Shown here: in pieces, positions 34,017 through 42,258 of the stretch
Position numbering within the stretch: the first letter of the stretch is position 1
How the letters are laid out: every line of letters begins with the position of its first letter
Assembly: GCF_016714275.1 (NCBI RefSeq)
Contig: NZ_JADJNP010000004.1
Span: 124,001-188,000, forward strand
Reading direction: 5' to 3'
Origin: Tessaracoccus sp.
GTDB lineage: Bacteria > Actinomycetota > Actinomycetes > Propionibacteriales > Propionibacteriaceae
DNA: 64,000 bases
Position numbers and translations under genes: made by a program
Notes under the pieces: generated by a model
Seen by the model: only the letters and a program-made list of their open reading frames with translations
The model's database searches: none
What the model was told of the DNA's origin: nothing

Positions 34017-35096
34017 GTGCTCCTCTCCCAGTTCGACGTGTCCTCGCGGAGGATCGTCGAGATGGTGCTGAGGTTCGGTCCGTTGTCGCGGGCTGCCATG
34101 GTCGAGCGTCTCGGGCTGAGTTCGGGGTCGCTCACGCGCCTGACGGGGCCTCTGATCGCGGCGGGGATACTGCGTGAGGGAGAGGCGCGCGCGATGTCGA
34201 TCGGCCGCCCGCGGCAACCTCTCGAGGTCGTGGACGACGCCGCGCGGTTCCTGGGCGTGAAGGTCGTGCCCGGACGGTTCTACGCCACGCTTGTCGGTCT
34301 GAGTGGCATCGTGCACTCCACGCGTGAGGCCGTCGCCGACACGAGCTCGGCCGAGACGACAGCGGCCGCCATCGCAGGCCTCCTGGAGGAGAACGCGCCC
34401 GGCTGGGCGCCCGAGGCCATCGGCGTCTCGCTCGCGGCCGCCGTCGATGCGGAAGGCAACACCCGGGCCGCGGGCCTCCTCGGCTGGAAGCGCGGCAACA
34501 TCGTGCGCGCGGTCGAGGAGGCCGCGGGATTGCCCTGCGCGGCGATCAAGGACGTCGACGCGCTGACCCTGGCCGAGCACTGGTTCGGGCACGGTCGCGG
34601 CACCCGCAACTTCGTCGTCCTGACGGTTGGCGAGGGGGTGGGCTCCGGCGCCGTCGTCGACGACACCCTGCTCGGCGGGCACCTGGGCTTCGCCGCGTTG
34701 CTCGGCCGTGCCTGGCTGCGCGACGGCCAGGGTGCAAGCGAGGTGCTCTCCACCGCTCCGCTGCTCGCGCGCGCCGCCGCTGCCGTGGGGCGCGCCGTGG
34801 GACCCGCCGACCTTCTGAGTGGGGACCGCGCCATCGGCGAGGTCCTCGACGCCGCCGCGGAGGGCCTGGGGGAGTTGGTTGCGCTCGCGATGATCGCCTA
34901 CGGGCCGGAGCGGGTTCTGATCGCGGGCGAGGGCGTCCCGCCGTTCGTCCTCCGTGAGGCCGCGATCCGGCGGGGCATGGCCCGGCACGCCTACGAGGAC
35001 GATCAGCTCCCCGAGCTGGTGCTCGGTGAGGGGCTCGGTTTTTACGACTGGGCCCGGGGCGGCGCGGCAGTGGCCATTCGTCAGGTGCTGCGGTAG
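34017..35096 (+). CDS. ROK-family transcriptional regulator
   Basis: A 359-residue ROK regulator. The N-terminal winged helix (RFGPLSRAAMVERLGLSSGSLTRL, wing IGRPRQPLEV) precedes a ROK fold with LTVGEGVGSGAVVDDTLLGG and GHLGFAALLG. The GH...C zinc-type motifs of active kinases are incomplete. It is divergent from GH36 and followed by an alpha-glucosidase, so both are plausible targets. The GTG start has no SD and appears leaderless. Confidence 0.87.
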   Translation: MLLSQFDVSSRRIVEMVLRFGPLSRAAMVERLGLSSGSLTRLTGPLIAAGILREGEARAMSIGRPRQPLEVVDDAARFLGVKVVPGRFYATLVGLSGIVHSTREAVADTSSAETTAAAIAGLLEENAPGWAPEAIGVSLAAAVDAEGNTRAAGLLGWKRGNIVRAVEEAAGLPCAAIKDVDALTLAEHWFGHGRGTRNFVVLTVGEGVGSGAVVDDTLLGGHLGFAALLGRAWLRDGQGASEVLSTAPLLARAAAAVGRAVGPADLLSGDRAIGEVLDAAAEGLGELVALAMIAYGPERVLIAGEGVPPFVLREAAIRRGMARHAYEDDQLPELVLGEGLGFYDWARGGAAVAIRQVLR

Positions 35097-35110
35097 CCGG
35101 TCGATGGGTG

Positions 35111-35175
35111 TTGACGTGAGCGCGTGCGCTGTTAGGCTGGTGCCCCACTAGTTGATCCAACGATCGAAACTAGTG
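35111..35175 (+). promoter_or_regulatory. Promoter with operator for the GH13 gene at 35244
   Basis: A TTGACG -35 (35111-35116) and TAGGCT -10 (35133-35138) have a 16-base spacer. Immediately downstream, CACTAGTT (35146-35153) and AACTAGTG (35168-35175) form a perfect inverted repeat across the expected transcription start. This is a repressor-type layout. Confidence 0.6.
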
Positions 35176-35243
35176 CCCACAATCTCTCCCGACCAGCGTT
35201 TTCCGCTGTCACCGCACACGTCCAGGAAGGACCGGCGCGCCTC

Positions 35244-36944
35244 ATGACGCTCTCCGCCCACGATGTCTTCTCCGCCCCCGATTGGTGGCGCCAGGCCGTC
35301 GTCTACCAGATCTATCCGCGCAGCTTCGCCGACGCCAATGGCGACGGCATCGGCGACCTGTTGGGCATCACCTCCAAGGTTCCGTATCTGAAGGAGCTGG
35401 GGGTGGATGCCGTGTGGTTGAGCCCGTTCTACCCGTCGGCGCTCGCCGACGGCGGCTACGACGTCGATGACTACCGCGACGTCGACCCGAAGATCGGCAC
35501 GCTCGAGGAGTTCGACGAGATGGTCGCGGCCCTGCACGGCGCGCACATCAAGGTCGTCGTCGACATCGTCCCCAACCACTCCTCGGACCGCCACGAGTGG
35601 TTCCAGGCGGCGCTCGCCGCGGGGAAGGGGTCGCCGGAGCGCGATCGCTACATCTTCCGCGACGGCAAGGGTGTCGACGGGGAGCTGCCGCCGAACAACT
35701 GGCCGTCGATCTTCGGCGGTGGCGCGTGGGAGCGGGTCGTGGAGCCGGACGGGGCGCCGGGCCAGTGGTACCTGCACCTGTTCGCGAAGGAACAGCCGGA
35801 CTTCAACTGGGACAACCCTGAGGTGCATGAGGACTTCCTGAAGACGTTGCGGTTCTGGAGCGACCGGGGCGTCGACGGGTTCCGCGTCGACGTCGCGCAC
35901 GGCCTGAAGAAGAACCTGGACCCGGCGTTCGACGCCATCAACAGGATCCTCGAGGGCACTGAGCTGTTCGGCGATGGCCAGCACCCGCTGTGGGACCGCG
36001 ACGAGGTTCAGGACGTGTATGCCGAGTGGCGCGCCGTCTTCAATGAGTACGACCCGCCGCGCACAGCCGTCGCGGAGGCCTGGGTGGCGCCGCACCGCCA
36101 GGCGCGCTACTCGTCGCCGCTGGGCCTCGGCCAGACGTTCAACTTCGACCTGCTGCGTGCGCGTTTCGACGCCGGCGACTTCCACGAGATCATCGACCGC
36201 AACCTCACGGCTGCCGCCGAGCTCGGCGGGTCGACGACGTGGGTGTTCTCCAACCACGACGTCGTCCGCCACGCCACCCGCTACGGTCTGCCCGGCGGGG
36301 GCATCGCCGTCGCCGCACCCGGCGGCGGAGCGACGGTCGGCGGCAACGACGGCAAGCAGTGGCTGCGCGACGGCGGCGACCCCGCGGACGTCGACGAGGT
36401 GCAGGGTCTTCGTCGCGCGCGGGCCGCGACGTTGTTCATGCTGGCGCTGCCCGGCTCGGCCTACCTTTACCAGGGCGAGGAGCTTGGCCTGCAGGAGGTC
36501 GGCCAGATCCCGGCCGCAGAGCGCCAGGACCCGTCTTTCTTCCGCACGGAGGGCGCGGAGATCGGCCGGGATGGCTGCCGCGTGCCGCTGCCGTGGACCG
36601 CCGACGGCGCGTCCTTCGGGTTCGGCGAGGGCGAGTCGCATCTGCCGCAGCCCGGGTGGTTCGGGACGTATGCCGTCGAGGCGGAGTCATCCGACCCGGC
36701 GTCGACGCTGAACCTGTACCGCCGGGGGCTGGCGCTGCGCCACGAGCTGGAGTGCGCCGAGTCGATGGAGTGGATCGAGGTCACCGAATCGGTGCTGGGC
36801 ATTGAGCGCCCGAACGGGTGGCGTGCGGTAATGAACTTCGGCACCGACCCCGTCGCGCTGCCCGCCGGCGACGTGCTGCTTTCCAGCGCCCCGCTAGCCG
36901 ACGGCGAGCTCCCGGGCGAGACCACCGTCTGGCTGCGCGGCTAG
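35244..36944 (+). CDS. GH13 alpha-glucosidase
   Basis: A 566-residue cytoplasmic GH13 enzyme (WWRQAVVYQIYPRSFADANGDG). Catalytic residues are the nucleophile Asp in GFRVDVAHG, Glu in VAEAWVAP and Asp in FSNHDVVRH. An insert of Gly/Ala-rich residues follows HATRYGLPGGG. It is more distant from the 5067/25424 pair than those are from each other. It probably splits maltose-like or isomaltose-like disaccharides. Its stop is two bases before the AAC(3)-like start. Confidence 0.92.
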   Translation: MTLSAHDVFSAPDWWRQAVVYQIYPRSFADANGDGIGDLLGITSKVPYLKELGVDAVWLSPFYPSALADGGYDVDDYRDVDPKIGTLEEFDEMVAALHGAHIKVVVDIVPNHSSDRHEWFQAALAAGKGSPERDRYIFRDGKGVDGELPPNNWPSIFGGGAWERVVEPDGAPGQWYLHLFAKEQPDFNWDNPEVHEDFLKTLRFWSDRGVDGFRVDVAHGLKKNLDPAFDAINRILEGTELFGDGQHPLWDRDEVQDVYAEWRAVFNEYDPPRTAVAEAWVAPHRQARYSSPLGLGQTFNFDLLRARFDAGDFHEIIDRNLTAAAELGGSTTWVFSNHDVVRHATRYGLPGGGIAVAAPGGGATVGGNDGKQWLRDGGDPADVDEVQGLRRARAATLFMLALPGSAYLYQGEELGLQEVGQIPAAERQDPSFFRTEGAEIGRDGCRVPLPWTADGASFGFGEGESHLPQPGWFGTYAVEAESSDPASTLNLYRRGLALRHELECAESMEWIEVTESVLGIERPNGWRAVMNFGTDPVALPAGDVLLSSAPLADGELPGETTVWLRG

Positions 36945-36946
36945 CC

Positions 36947-37756
36947 ATGCCGGACCCCATGGGCACGCCGATCACGCGCGGGCGGCTTGCCGCCGACCTG
37001 CGCGGCCTCGGCGTGCCCGACGGCGGGACCGTCATGGTGCACACCTCGCTGCGGTCGCTCGGCTGGGTCGTCGGCGGAGCTCAGACGGTGCTGGCGGCGT
37101 TGCGTGACGCCGTCGGTCCTGAGGGCACCCTCGTGATGCCGACCCAGTCGTGGCAGCTGTGCGATCCCGCCTTCCTGCAGGAGGCGCCGTCGGCGTGGTG
37201 GCCGACGATCCGTGCGCACCTCCCGCTCTACGACCCGGCCCTCACGCCCAGCCAGACGATGGGCATCGTCGCCGAGCTCTTCCGGACCACGCCCGGGGCG
37301 ATCCGCAGTCCGCACCCGCATCGGTCGGTCACAGCGGTCGGTCCGCAGGCGGAGCGCGTCGCGGCGCGGCACCGGCTCGACGCGCCCACGGGCGAGGAGT
37401 CCCCGCTCCGCGCGCTCGTCGACTTGGACGCCAGCGTCCTGCTCCTGGGCGTGACGGGCGCGAAGATCACGGCCCTGCACCTGGCCGAGCACCGCGCCGA
37501 CTTCCCCGGGAAGCGGACGGTCGCCAACGGCGTCGCCGCCGTCGTCGACGGCCGCCGGGAGTGGCTCTCCTGGCAGGAGCTCGACGTCCACGACGAGGAC
37601 TTCGAGGAGGTCGCCGACGCCTTCGTCGCGGAGACCGGCCTCGCCCGCGCCGGGCTGGTGGGAGCGGCGCCCGCGCAGCTGCTCCCCGCGCGCCCCTTGG
37701 TCGACTTCGCCACCGAATGGTTCACATCACATCGCCAGAACCATAGTTATGCATAG
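36947..37756 (+). CDS. AAC(3)-family N-acetyltransferase
   Basis: A 269-residue member of the aminoglycoside N3-acetyltransferase/YokD family. Motifs seen are VMVHTSLRSLGWVVGG near residue 30, GTLVMPTQSW, the conserved His region RSPHPHRSVTAVG, and LLLGV later. Family members transfer acetyl from acetyl-CoA to an amine; only some confer aminoglycoside resistance, and a chromosomal copy in a sugar locus may have another substrate. It follows the GH13 gene by two bases and is probably co-transcribed. Confidence 0.85.
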   Translation: MPDPMGTPITRGRLAADLRGLGVPDGGTVMVHTSLRSLGWVVGGAQTVLAALRDAVGPEGTLVMPTQSWQLCDPAFLQEAPSAWWPTIRAHLPLYDPALTPSQTMGIVAELFRTTPGAIRSPHPHRSVTAVGPQAERVAARHRLDAPTGEESPLRALVDLDASVLLLGVTGAKITALHLAEHRADFPGKRTVANGVAAVVDGRREWLSWQELDVHDEDFEEVADAFVAETGLARAGLVGAAPAQLLPARPLVDFATEWFTSHRQNHSYA

Positions 37757-37878
37757 TTATGGTCGTACGCGACGCAGGCGGGGACTAAATCCGTAGTTGT
37801 GCCCAGTCTTGGTGGGTGCGGTCGCTGCGCAGACTCGAAGCCCGCGGCGCCGCCGTCGAGTATGGACAGCTGAGTTGA

Positions 37879-37950
37879 CGGAAAAGTGCTGCGAGATGGG
37901 CGTTCTGACCCCAAAACCGGGGAGAACGCCTATCTCGCAGCACTTTTCCG
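37879..37950. repeat. 72 bp near-perfect palindrome, REP/MITE-like
   Basis: The arms pair over about 32 positions: CGGAAAAGTGCTGCGAGAT against its complement, one G-T wobble, GGCGTTCT/AGAACGCC, a 2-base bulge and CCCC/GGGG around AAAACC. It sits in the 223 bp gap between the AAC(3)-like gene and LigD, both on the plus strand. The length and perfection exceed a normal terminator. I see no transposase or target-site duplication. Confidence 0.75.
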
Positions 37951-37979
37951 GCACCGGGGCGCGCGACTAGCGTGGGGGA

Positions 37980-40187
37980 ATGGCCGACGTCATTCTCGAG
38001 GTGCCCCCGCGCACGGTGAAGCTCAGCAGCCCCGACAAGGTACTCTGGCCCGACGCGCCCGGCGGGCCGATCACGAAGCACGGCCTCGCCGACTACCTGA
38101 TCGCGGTCGCCGACCCCTTCCTGCGGCTGAACAGCGACCGGCCGATGACGCTGCAGCGGTTCCCCGATGGTGTCGACGGTGAGGAGTTCTTCTCCAAGCG
38201 GCCGCCGCGGGGAGCGCCGTCGTTCCTGCGTACCGTAACCTGCACCTACCCCTCGCGACGGCGCCACGACCAACTCGTGTTCGACGAGCCCGCCGCGCTC
38301 GCCTGGGCCGCGCAGATGGGAACCATCACGTTCCACCCGTGGCCGGTCCGCACGGCGAACCTCGACAACCCGGACGAGTTCCGCATAGACCTCGACCCGC
38401 AGCCCGGCCGGGACTTCCGCGACGCCGTCGAGGCCGCCCTCGCGCTGCGCGACGTGATGGCGGAGGTGGGGCTGACTGCTTACGCCAAGACCTCCGGCAA
38501 CCGCGGTATCCACGTCTACGCCCGCATCGCGCCGACGCACGAGTTCCAGGACGTGCGTCACGGCGTCATCGGCGTCGCCCGGGAGCTGGAGCGCCGGCTG
38601 CCCGACCTCGTCACCACATCGTGGTGGAAGGAGGAGCGCGGGACGCGCGTCTTCGTCGACTTCAACCAGGCCAACCGCGACCGCACCATCGCCGCCGCCT
38701 ACTCGCCGCGCCCGCTGCCGTGGGCGCCGGTGTCGACGCCGGTGTCGTGGGAGGAGCTCCCGGACGTCGACCCGCGCGAGTTCACCGTCTACACGGTGCC
38801 CGCGCTGCTGGAGCAGCGGCGGTGTCCCTGGGCCGACATCGACGCGCACTCCGGCGACGTCGAGGGCGCGCTGAAGCTGTGGGAGGCCGATCTCGAGCGC
38901 GGCCTCGGCGAACTGAACTTTCCTCCCGACTACCCCAAGATGCCCGGCGAGCCGCCGCGCGTCCCGCCGAGCAAGCGCAAGGCGGATCGTGCGGACGAGG
39001 ACTACATGGCGCCCAAGGCCGAGCGGGATGCCGAGTGGGGCACCGCGATCGCCCCGCCGTACGGCCCGATGCTGGCCAAGCCCGTGAAGAAGCTGCCCGC
39101 GGGGGAGTACCTGTTCGAGCCGAAGTGGGACGGATTCCGTTCGATCATCTGGCGCTCCGGCGACGAGGTGGAGATCGGATCGCGCAACTCGCGCCCGATG
39201 ACGCGTTACTTCCCGGAGCTGGTCGAGGCGATCGTCGCGAACTTCCCCGACCACTCGGTCATCGACGGCGAGATCATCATGATCGACCCCGAGAGCGGCG
39301 ACCGGCTGAACTTCGACCTGCTCCAGCAGCGCATCCACCCGGCGGCGTCGCGGATCGCCAAGCTGAGCGCCGAGACGCCCGCCTGCTTCGTCGCCTTCGA
39401 TCTCCTCGCGTTGGGCCAGGAGAACTTCGTGGAGAAGCCGTTCCGCGAGCGTCGCGCCGCGCTGGAGAAGGCGCTGGCCGACGCTGAAAGCCCCGTCTTC
39501 CTGACAAAGGCCACGCACGACGAGAAGCTCGCCATGGAGTGGTTCGCACAGTTCGAGGGCGCGGGTCTCGACGGCGTGATAGCCAAGCCGCTCGACGAGC
39601 CCTACGCCGAGGACAAGCGCGTGATGTACAAGCTGAAGCACGAGCGCACCGCCGATTGTGTCGTCGCCGGCTACCGGCTGTACCGGAACGAGACCGACGC
39701 CATCGGCTCGCTGCTCCTCGGCCTGTACACCGACGACGGGCAGCTCAACTCCGTCGGCGTGATCGGCGCCTTCCCAATGGCGCGACGCAAGGAACTCTTC
39801 GAAGAGTTGCAGCCGCTGGTGACGACGTTCGAAGGCCATCCCTGGTCGTGGGCGGGGCCGTTCGACACGGTCGCGGTCGACTCCGTCGACGCACCCGGCT
39901 CAAGGGACATGCTCGCTCAGGACGAGCCCGACAACCGCGACCAGTCCTTCCCGCGCACGCCGACCGCCGCCGCGCACTCGCGGTGGAACGCGAAGAAGGA
40001 CCTGTCATTCGTGCCGCTGCGGCCCGAGCGCGTCGTCGAGGTGCGCTACGACCACATGGAGGGCAACCGGTTCCGGCACACCGCGCAGTTCGTGCGCTGG
40101 CGCGATGACCGCGACCCGGCGTCGTGCACCTATGCCCAGCTCGAGGAGCCCGTGAGCTACGACCTCGCAAAGGTCCTGCTCCCCTAG
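37980..40187 (+). CDS. ligD: ATP-dependent DNA ligase LigD with polymerase domain (Pol-Lig)
   Basis: A 735-residue two-domain repair enzyme. Residues 1-300 form the LigD-type primase-polymerase domain (KVLWPDAPGG, catalytic DLDPQPG). A linker leads to an ATP-dependent ligase domain with the adenylated Lys in EPKWDGFR (about residue 382), IDGEII, and VMYKLK near the end. Mycobacterial LigD has an additional phosphoesterase domain, absent here. Such enzymes act with Ku in non-homologous end joining; no ku gene lies in the window. Confidence 0.93.
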   Translation: MADVILEVPPRTVKLSSPDKVLWPDAPGGPITKHGLADYLIAVADPFLRLNSDRPMTLQRFPDGVDGEEFFSKRPPRGAPSFLRTVTCTYPSRRRHDQLVFDEPAALAWAAQMGTITFHPWPVRTANLDNPDEFRIDLDPQPGRDFRDAVEAALALRDVMAEVGLTAYAKTSGNRGIHVYARIAPTHEFQDVRHGVIGVARELERRLPDLVTTSWWKEERGTRVFVDFNQANRDRTIAAAYSPRPLPWAPVSTPVSWEELPDVDPREFTVYTVPALLEQRRCPWADIDAHSGDVEGALKLWEADLERGLGELNFPPDYPKMPGEPPRVPPSKRKADRADEDYMAPKAERDAEWGTAIAPPYGPMLAKPVKKLPAGEYLFEPKWDGFRSIIWRSGDEVEIGSRNSRPMTRYFPELVEAIVANFPDHSVIDGEIIMIDPESGDRLNFDLLQQRIHPAASRIAKLSAETPACFVAFDLLALGQENFVEKPFRERRAALEKALADAESPVFLTKATHDEKLAMEWFAQFEGAGLDGVIAKPLDEPYAEDKRVMYKLKHERTADCVVAGYRLYRNETDAIGSLLLGLYTDDGQLNSVGVIGAFPMARRKELFEELQPLVTTFEGHPWSWAGPFDTVAVDSVDAPGSRDMLAQDEPDNRDQSFPRTPTAAAHSRWNAKKDLSFVPLRPERVVEVRYDHMEGNRFRHTAQFVRWRDDRDPASCTYAQLEEPVSYDLAKVLLP

Positions 40188-40264
40188 GGAAGCACTGATC
40201 GATCGGGCACCGGCTGCGGCGCACCAGGCGGGCGCGGGCTCGAATGGTGGCGCGATTTATTACG

Positions 40265-40286
40265 TAAGGTAAGGCTCCCCTAATAT
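40265..40286 (+). promoter_or_regulatory. DtxR/IdeR-type iron box overlapping a -10 box
   Basis: Positions 40265-40283 match the DtxR consensus (TTAGGTTAGGCTNACCTAA) at about 16 of 19 positions, ending in CCCCTAA. It overlaps the -10 hexamer TAATAT (40281-40286). Iron-loaded DtxR would block this promoter, so the siderophore genes should be on in iron starvation. The start ATG lies only six bases past the -10, implying a leaderless mRNA. Confidence 0.8.
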
Positions 40287-40292
40287 CTTCGC

Positions 40293-41975
40293 ATGCTTGC
40301 TCGTCCCCCCGAGGCACCCCTGCACGCCAGAAGCGCCGTCGCTCCCTTCCCGACCTGGCCCGACAGCGTCCGACGCCGCTACCGCTCCCTCGGCTACTGG
40401 ACCGACGAGACGTTCCCGGCATTCGTCGCCGACCGCTGTGAGCGGTTCGCGGGCAACATCGCGGTCGTAGGCCGCGACGCCCAGGGCCGGGACATCCGGT
40501 GGACCTACGCCGACCTCGCCGCGGCGGCGGAACGGGCCGCGGCGCACATCGCGGCGGCGGGTGTCGCGCCCGGCGACCGCGTCGTCGTCGCGCTGCCCAA
40601 CATCGCGGACTTCGTCGCAGTAATCTTCGGCCTGTTCCGGCTGGGCGCGCTACCGATCTTCGCCCTGCCCTCCCACCGCGAGCTCGAGCTGGCCCAGTTC
40701 TGCGTCACGGCCGACGCCGCCGCGATGGTCGTCGCCACCGACGACCTCGCGGAACTGCACGCCGTCGTCGCGGAACGCGTCCGCGAACAGGGCGTCCATC
40801 CGCCCGCGCTGATCGACGTCCGCAGCTGGGGCGATGACGAACTCCCGCCGGTCCCCGCCCCGGACCGTGGCCCGGAGGACGTGGCGTTCCTCCAGCTCTC
40901 CGGCGGGACGACAGGCGTGGCGAAGCTCATCCCACGCACCGCCGCCGACTACCTGTACTCCGTGCGCGAGTCCGCAACGATCTGCGGGCTGACGGAGGAG
41001 AGCGCCCTGCTCGTCGTGCTGCCCGCCGCGCACAACTTCCCGATGAGCTCGCCCGGCATCCTCGGCGTGCTGCACGTCGGGGGAAGGGTCGTCCTCGCGC
41101 CCGATCCCAGCCCGCGCACCGCGTTCGCGCTGATCGAGAGCGAGGGGGTGACCGACGCCTCGCTCGTCCCTCCGCTCGCCCAGGCCTGGGTCTCTGCCGC
41201 GCGGCGCCGGACCCCTGACCTGTCGACGCTCCGCACCATTCAGGTGGGCGGCGCGAAGCTCGCCGACTCCGTCGCCGCCGAGATCGGCCCGGTGCTCGGC
41301 GCGCGCCTGCAGCAGGTGTTCGGCATGGCCGAGGGCCTCGTCAACTACACCCGGCTGGGCGACCCGGACGAGATCGTGAACACCACCCAGGGCCGCCCGA
41401 TCAGCGCGGCTGACGAGATCCTGATCGTCGATGAGGACGACAATCCCGTCCCCGACGGCGTCGAGGGCAGCCTCCTGACCCGCGGCCCCTACACGATCCG
41501 CGGCTACTACCGCCCGGGCGACCCCGACGGCGGCCCCAACCGCGACTCGTTCACCTCCGACGGCTTCTACCGCACAGGAGACCGGGTGCGGCGCCTGCCC
41601 ACCGGACACCTCATCGTCACCGGCCGCGACAAGGATCAGATCAACCGCGCGGGCGAGAAGGTCGCCACCGACGAGATCGAGGGCCTCGTCCTCGCGCACC
41701 CGGACGTCCTCGACGCCGTAGCCGTCGGCCTTCCCGACCCTTACCTGGGGGAGAGCATCTGCCTCGTCGTGCGGACCGAGCCCGGTCGTCCCCGCCCCAC
41801 CGACCTTGCCGCGCGCCTCGCGGCCGCCGGACTCGCCTCCCACAAGCTCCCGGACAGGATCGAGTTCCTGGATGCCTTCCCCGAGACCCACGTCGGCAAG
41901 AACAGCCGTCGAGAGCTGCGTCAGCTGCTCACCGAGCACCTCGTCCCCACCCCGCCCGCCGACCTCCCGAGGTAG
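40293..41975 (+). CDS. entE: 2,3-dihydroxybenzoate-AMP ligase (EntE/DhbE-type)
   Basis: A 560-residue stand-alone aryl-acid adenylation enzyme. Core motifs are LQLSGGTTGVAKLIPRT, FGMAEGLVNYTRL, RTGDRVRRL and the catalytic Lys region GKNSRREL. In the binding pocket HNFPMSSPG carries Ser at the position where DHB enzymes have Ser and salicylate enzymes Cys, and GLVNY has Val where salicylate enzymes tend to have Leu, so 2,3-DHB is predicted. It activates the acid and loads the carrier at 41980. Expression should be iron-repressed. Confidence 0.9.
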   Translation: MLARPPEAPLHARSAVAPFPTWPDSVRRRYRSLGYWTDETFPAFVADRCERFAGNIAVVGRDAQGRDIRWTYADLAAAAERAAAHIAAAGVAPGDRVVVALPNIADFVAVIFGLFRLGALPIFALPSHRELELAQFCVTADAAAMVVATDDLAELHAVVAERVREQGVHPPALIDVRSWGDDELPPVPAPDRGPEDVAFLQLSGGTTGVAKLIPRTAADYLYSVRESATICGLTEESALLVVLPAAHNFPMSSPGILGVLHVGGRVVLAPDPSPRTAFALIESEGVTDASLVPPLAQAWVSAARRRTPDLSTLRTIQVGGAKLADSVAAEIGPVLGARLQQVFGMAEGLVNYTRLGDPDEIVNTTQGRPISAADEILIVDEDDNPVPDGVEGSLLTRGPYTIRGYYRPGDPDGGPNRDSFTSDGFYRTGDRVRRLPTGHLIVTGRDKDQINRAGEKVATDEIEGLVLAHPDVLDAVAVGLPDPYLGESICLVVRTEPGRPRPTDLAARLAAAGLASHKLPDRIEFLDAFPETHVGKNSRRELRQLLTEHLVPTPPADLPR

Positions 41976-41979
41976 AACG

Positions 41980-42258
41980 ATGACCCTCCCCACGCCCGAC
42001 ATCACATCGGTGACGACTCAGGACGCCTGGGACGCCGAGCTGCGTTCCGCGCTCGACGGCCTGCTCGCCGACGACGCGCTGGCCGCCGCGTTCGCCGCCC
42101 CGGACTCCGACGTCTTCGCGCTCGGCCTCGACTCCGTGCGCGCCTTCGAGCTGCTCGACCGCCTCCTCGACGCCGGCGCGGACATCGACTTCGGCGAGTT
42201 CACCCGCCGCCCCACCGTTTCCTACCTTCGCGAGCAGGGCCTGCAGATCCAGCCATGA
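41980..42258 (+). CDS. Stand-alone aryl carrier protein
   Basis: A 92-residue carrier domain. The phosphopantetheine attachment site is LGLDSVRAFELLDRL (Ser near residue 49). In enterobacteria this domain is fused to isochorismatase (EntB); here it stands alone. It starts five bases after the ligase stop and its last four bases overlap the NRPS start. It presents the activated dihydroxybenzoate to the condensation domain of the NRPS. Confidence 0.88.
   Translation: MTLPTPDITSVTTQDAWDAELRSALDGLLADDALAAAFAAPDSDVFALGLDSVRAFELLDRLLDAGADIDFGEFTRRPTVSYLREQGLQIQP

Noticed and set aside
33906..34988. N-terminal extension of the GH36 frame
   Set aside because: The frame stays open but is antisense to the ROK gene; ATG 33905 has an SD and begins the conserved protein.
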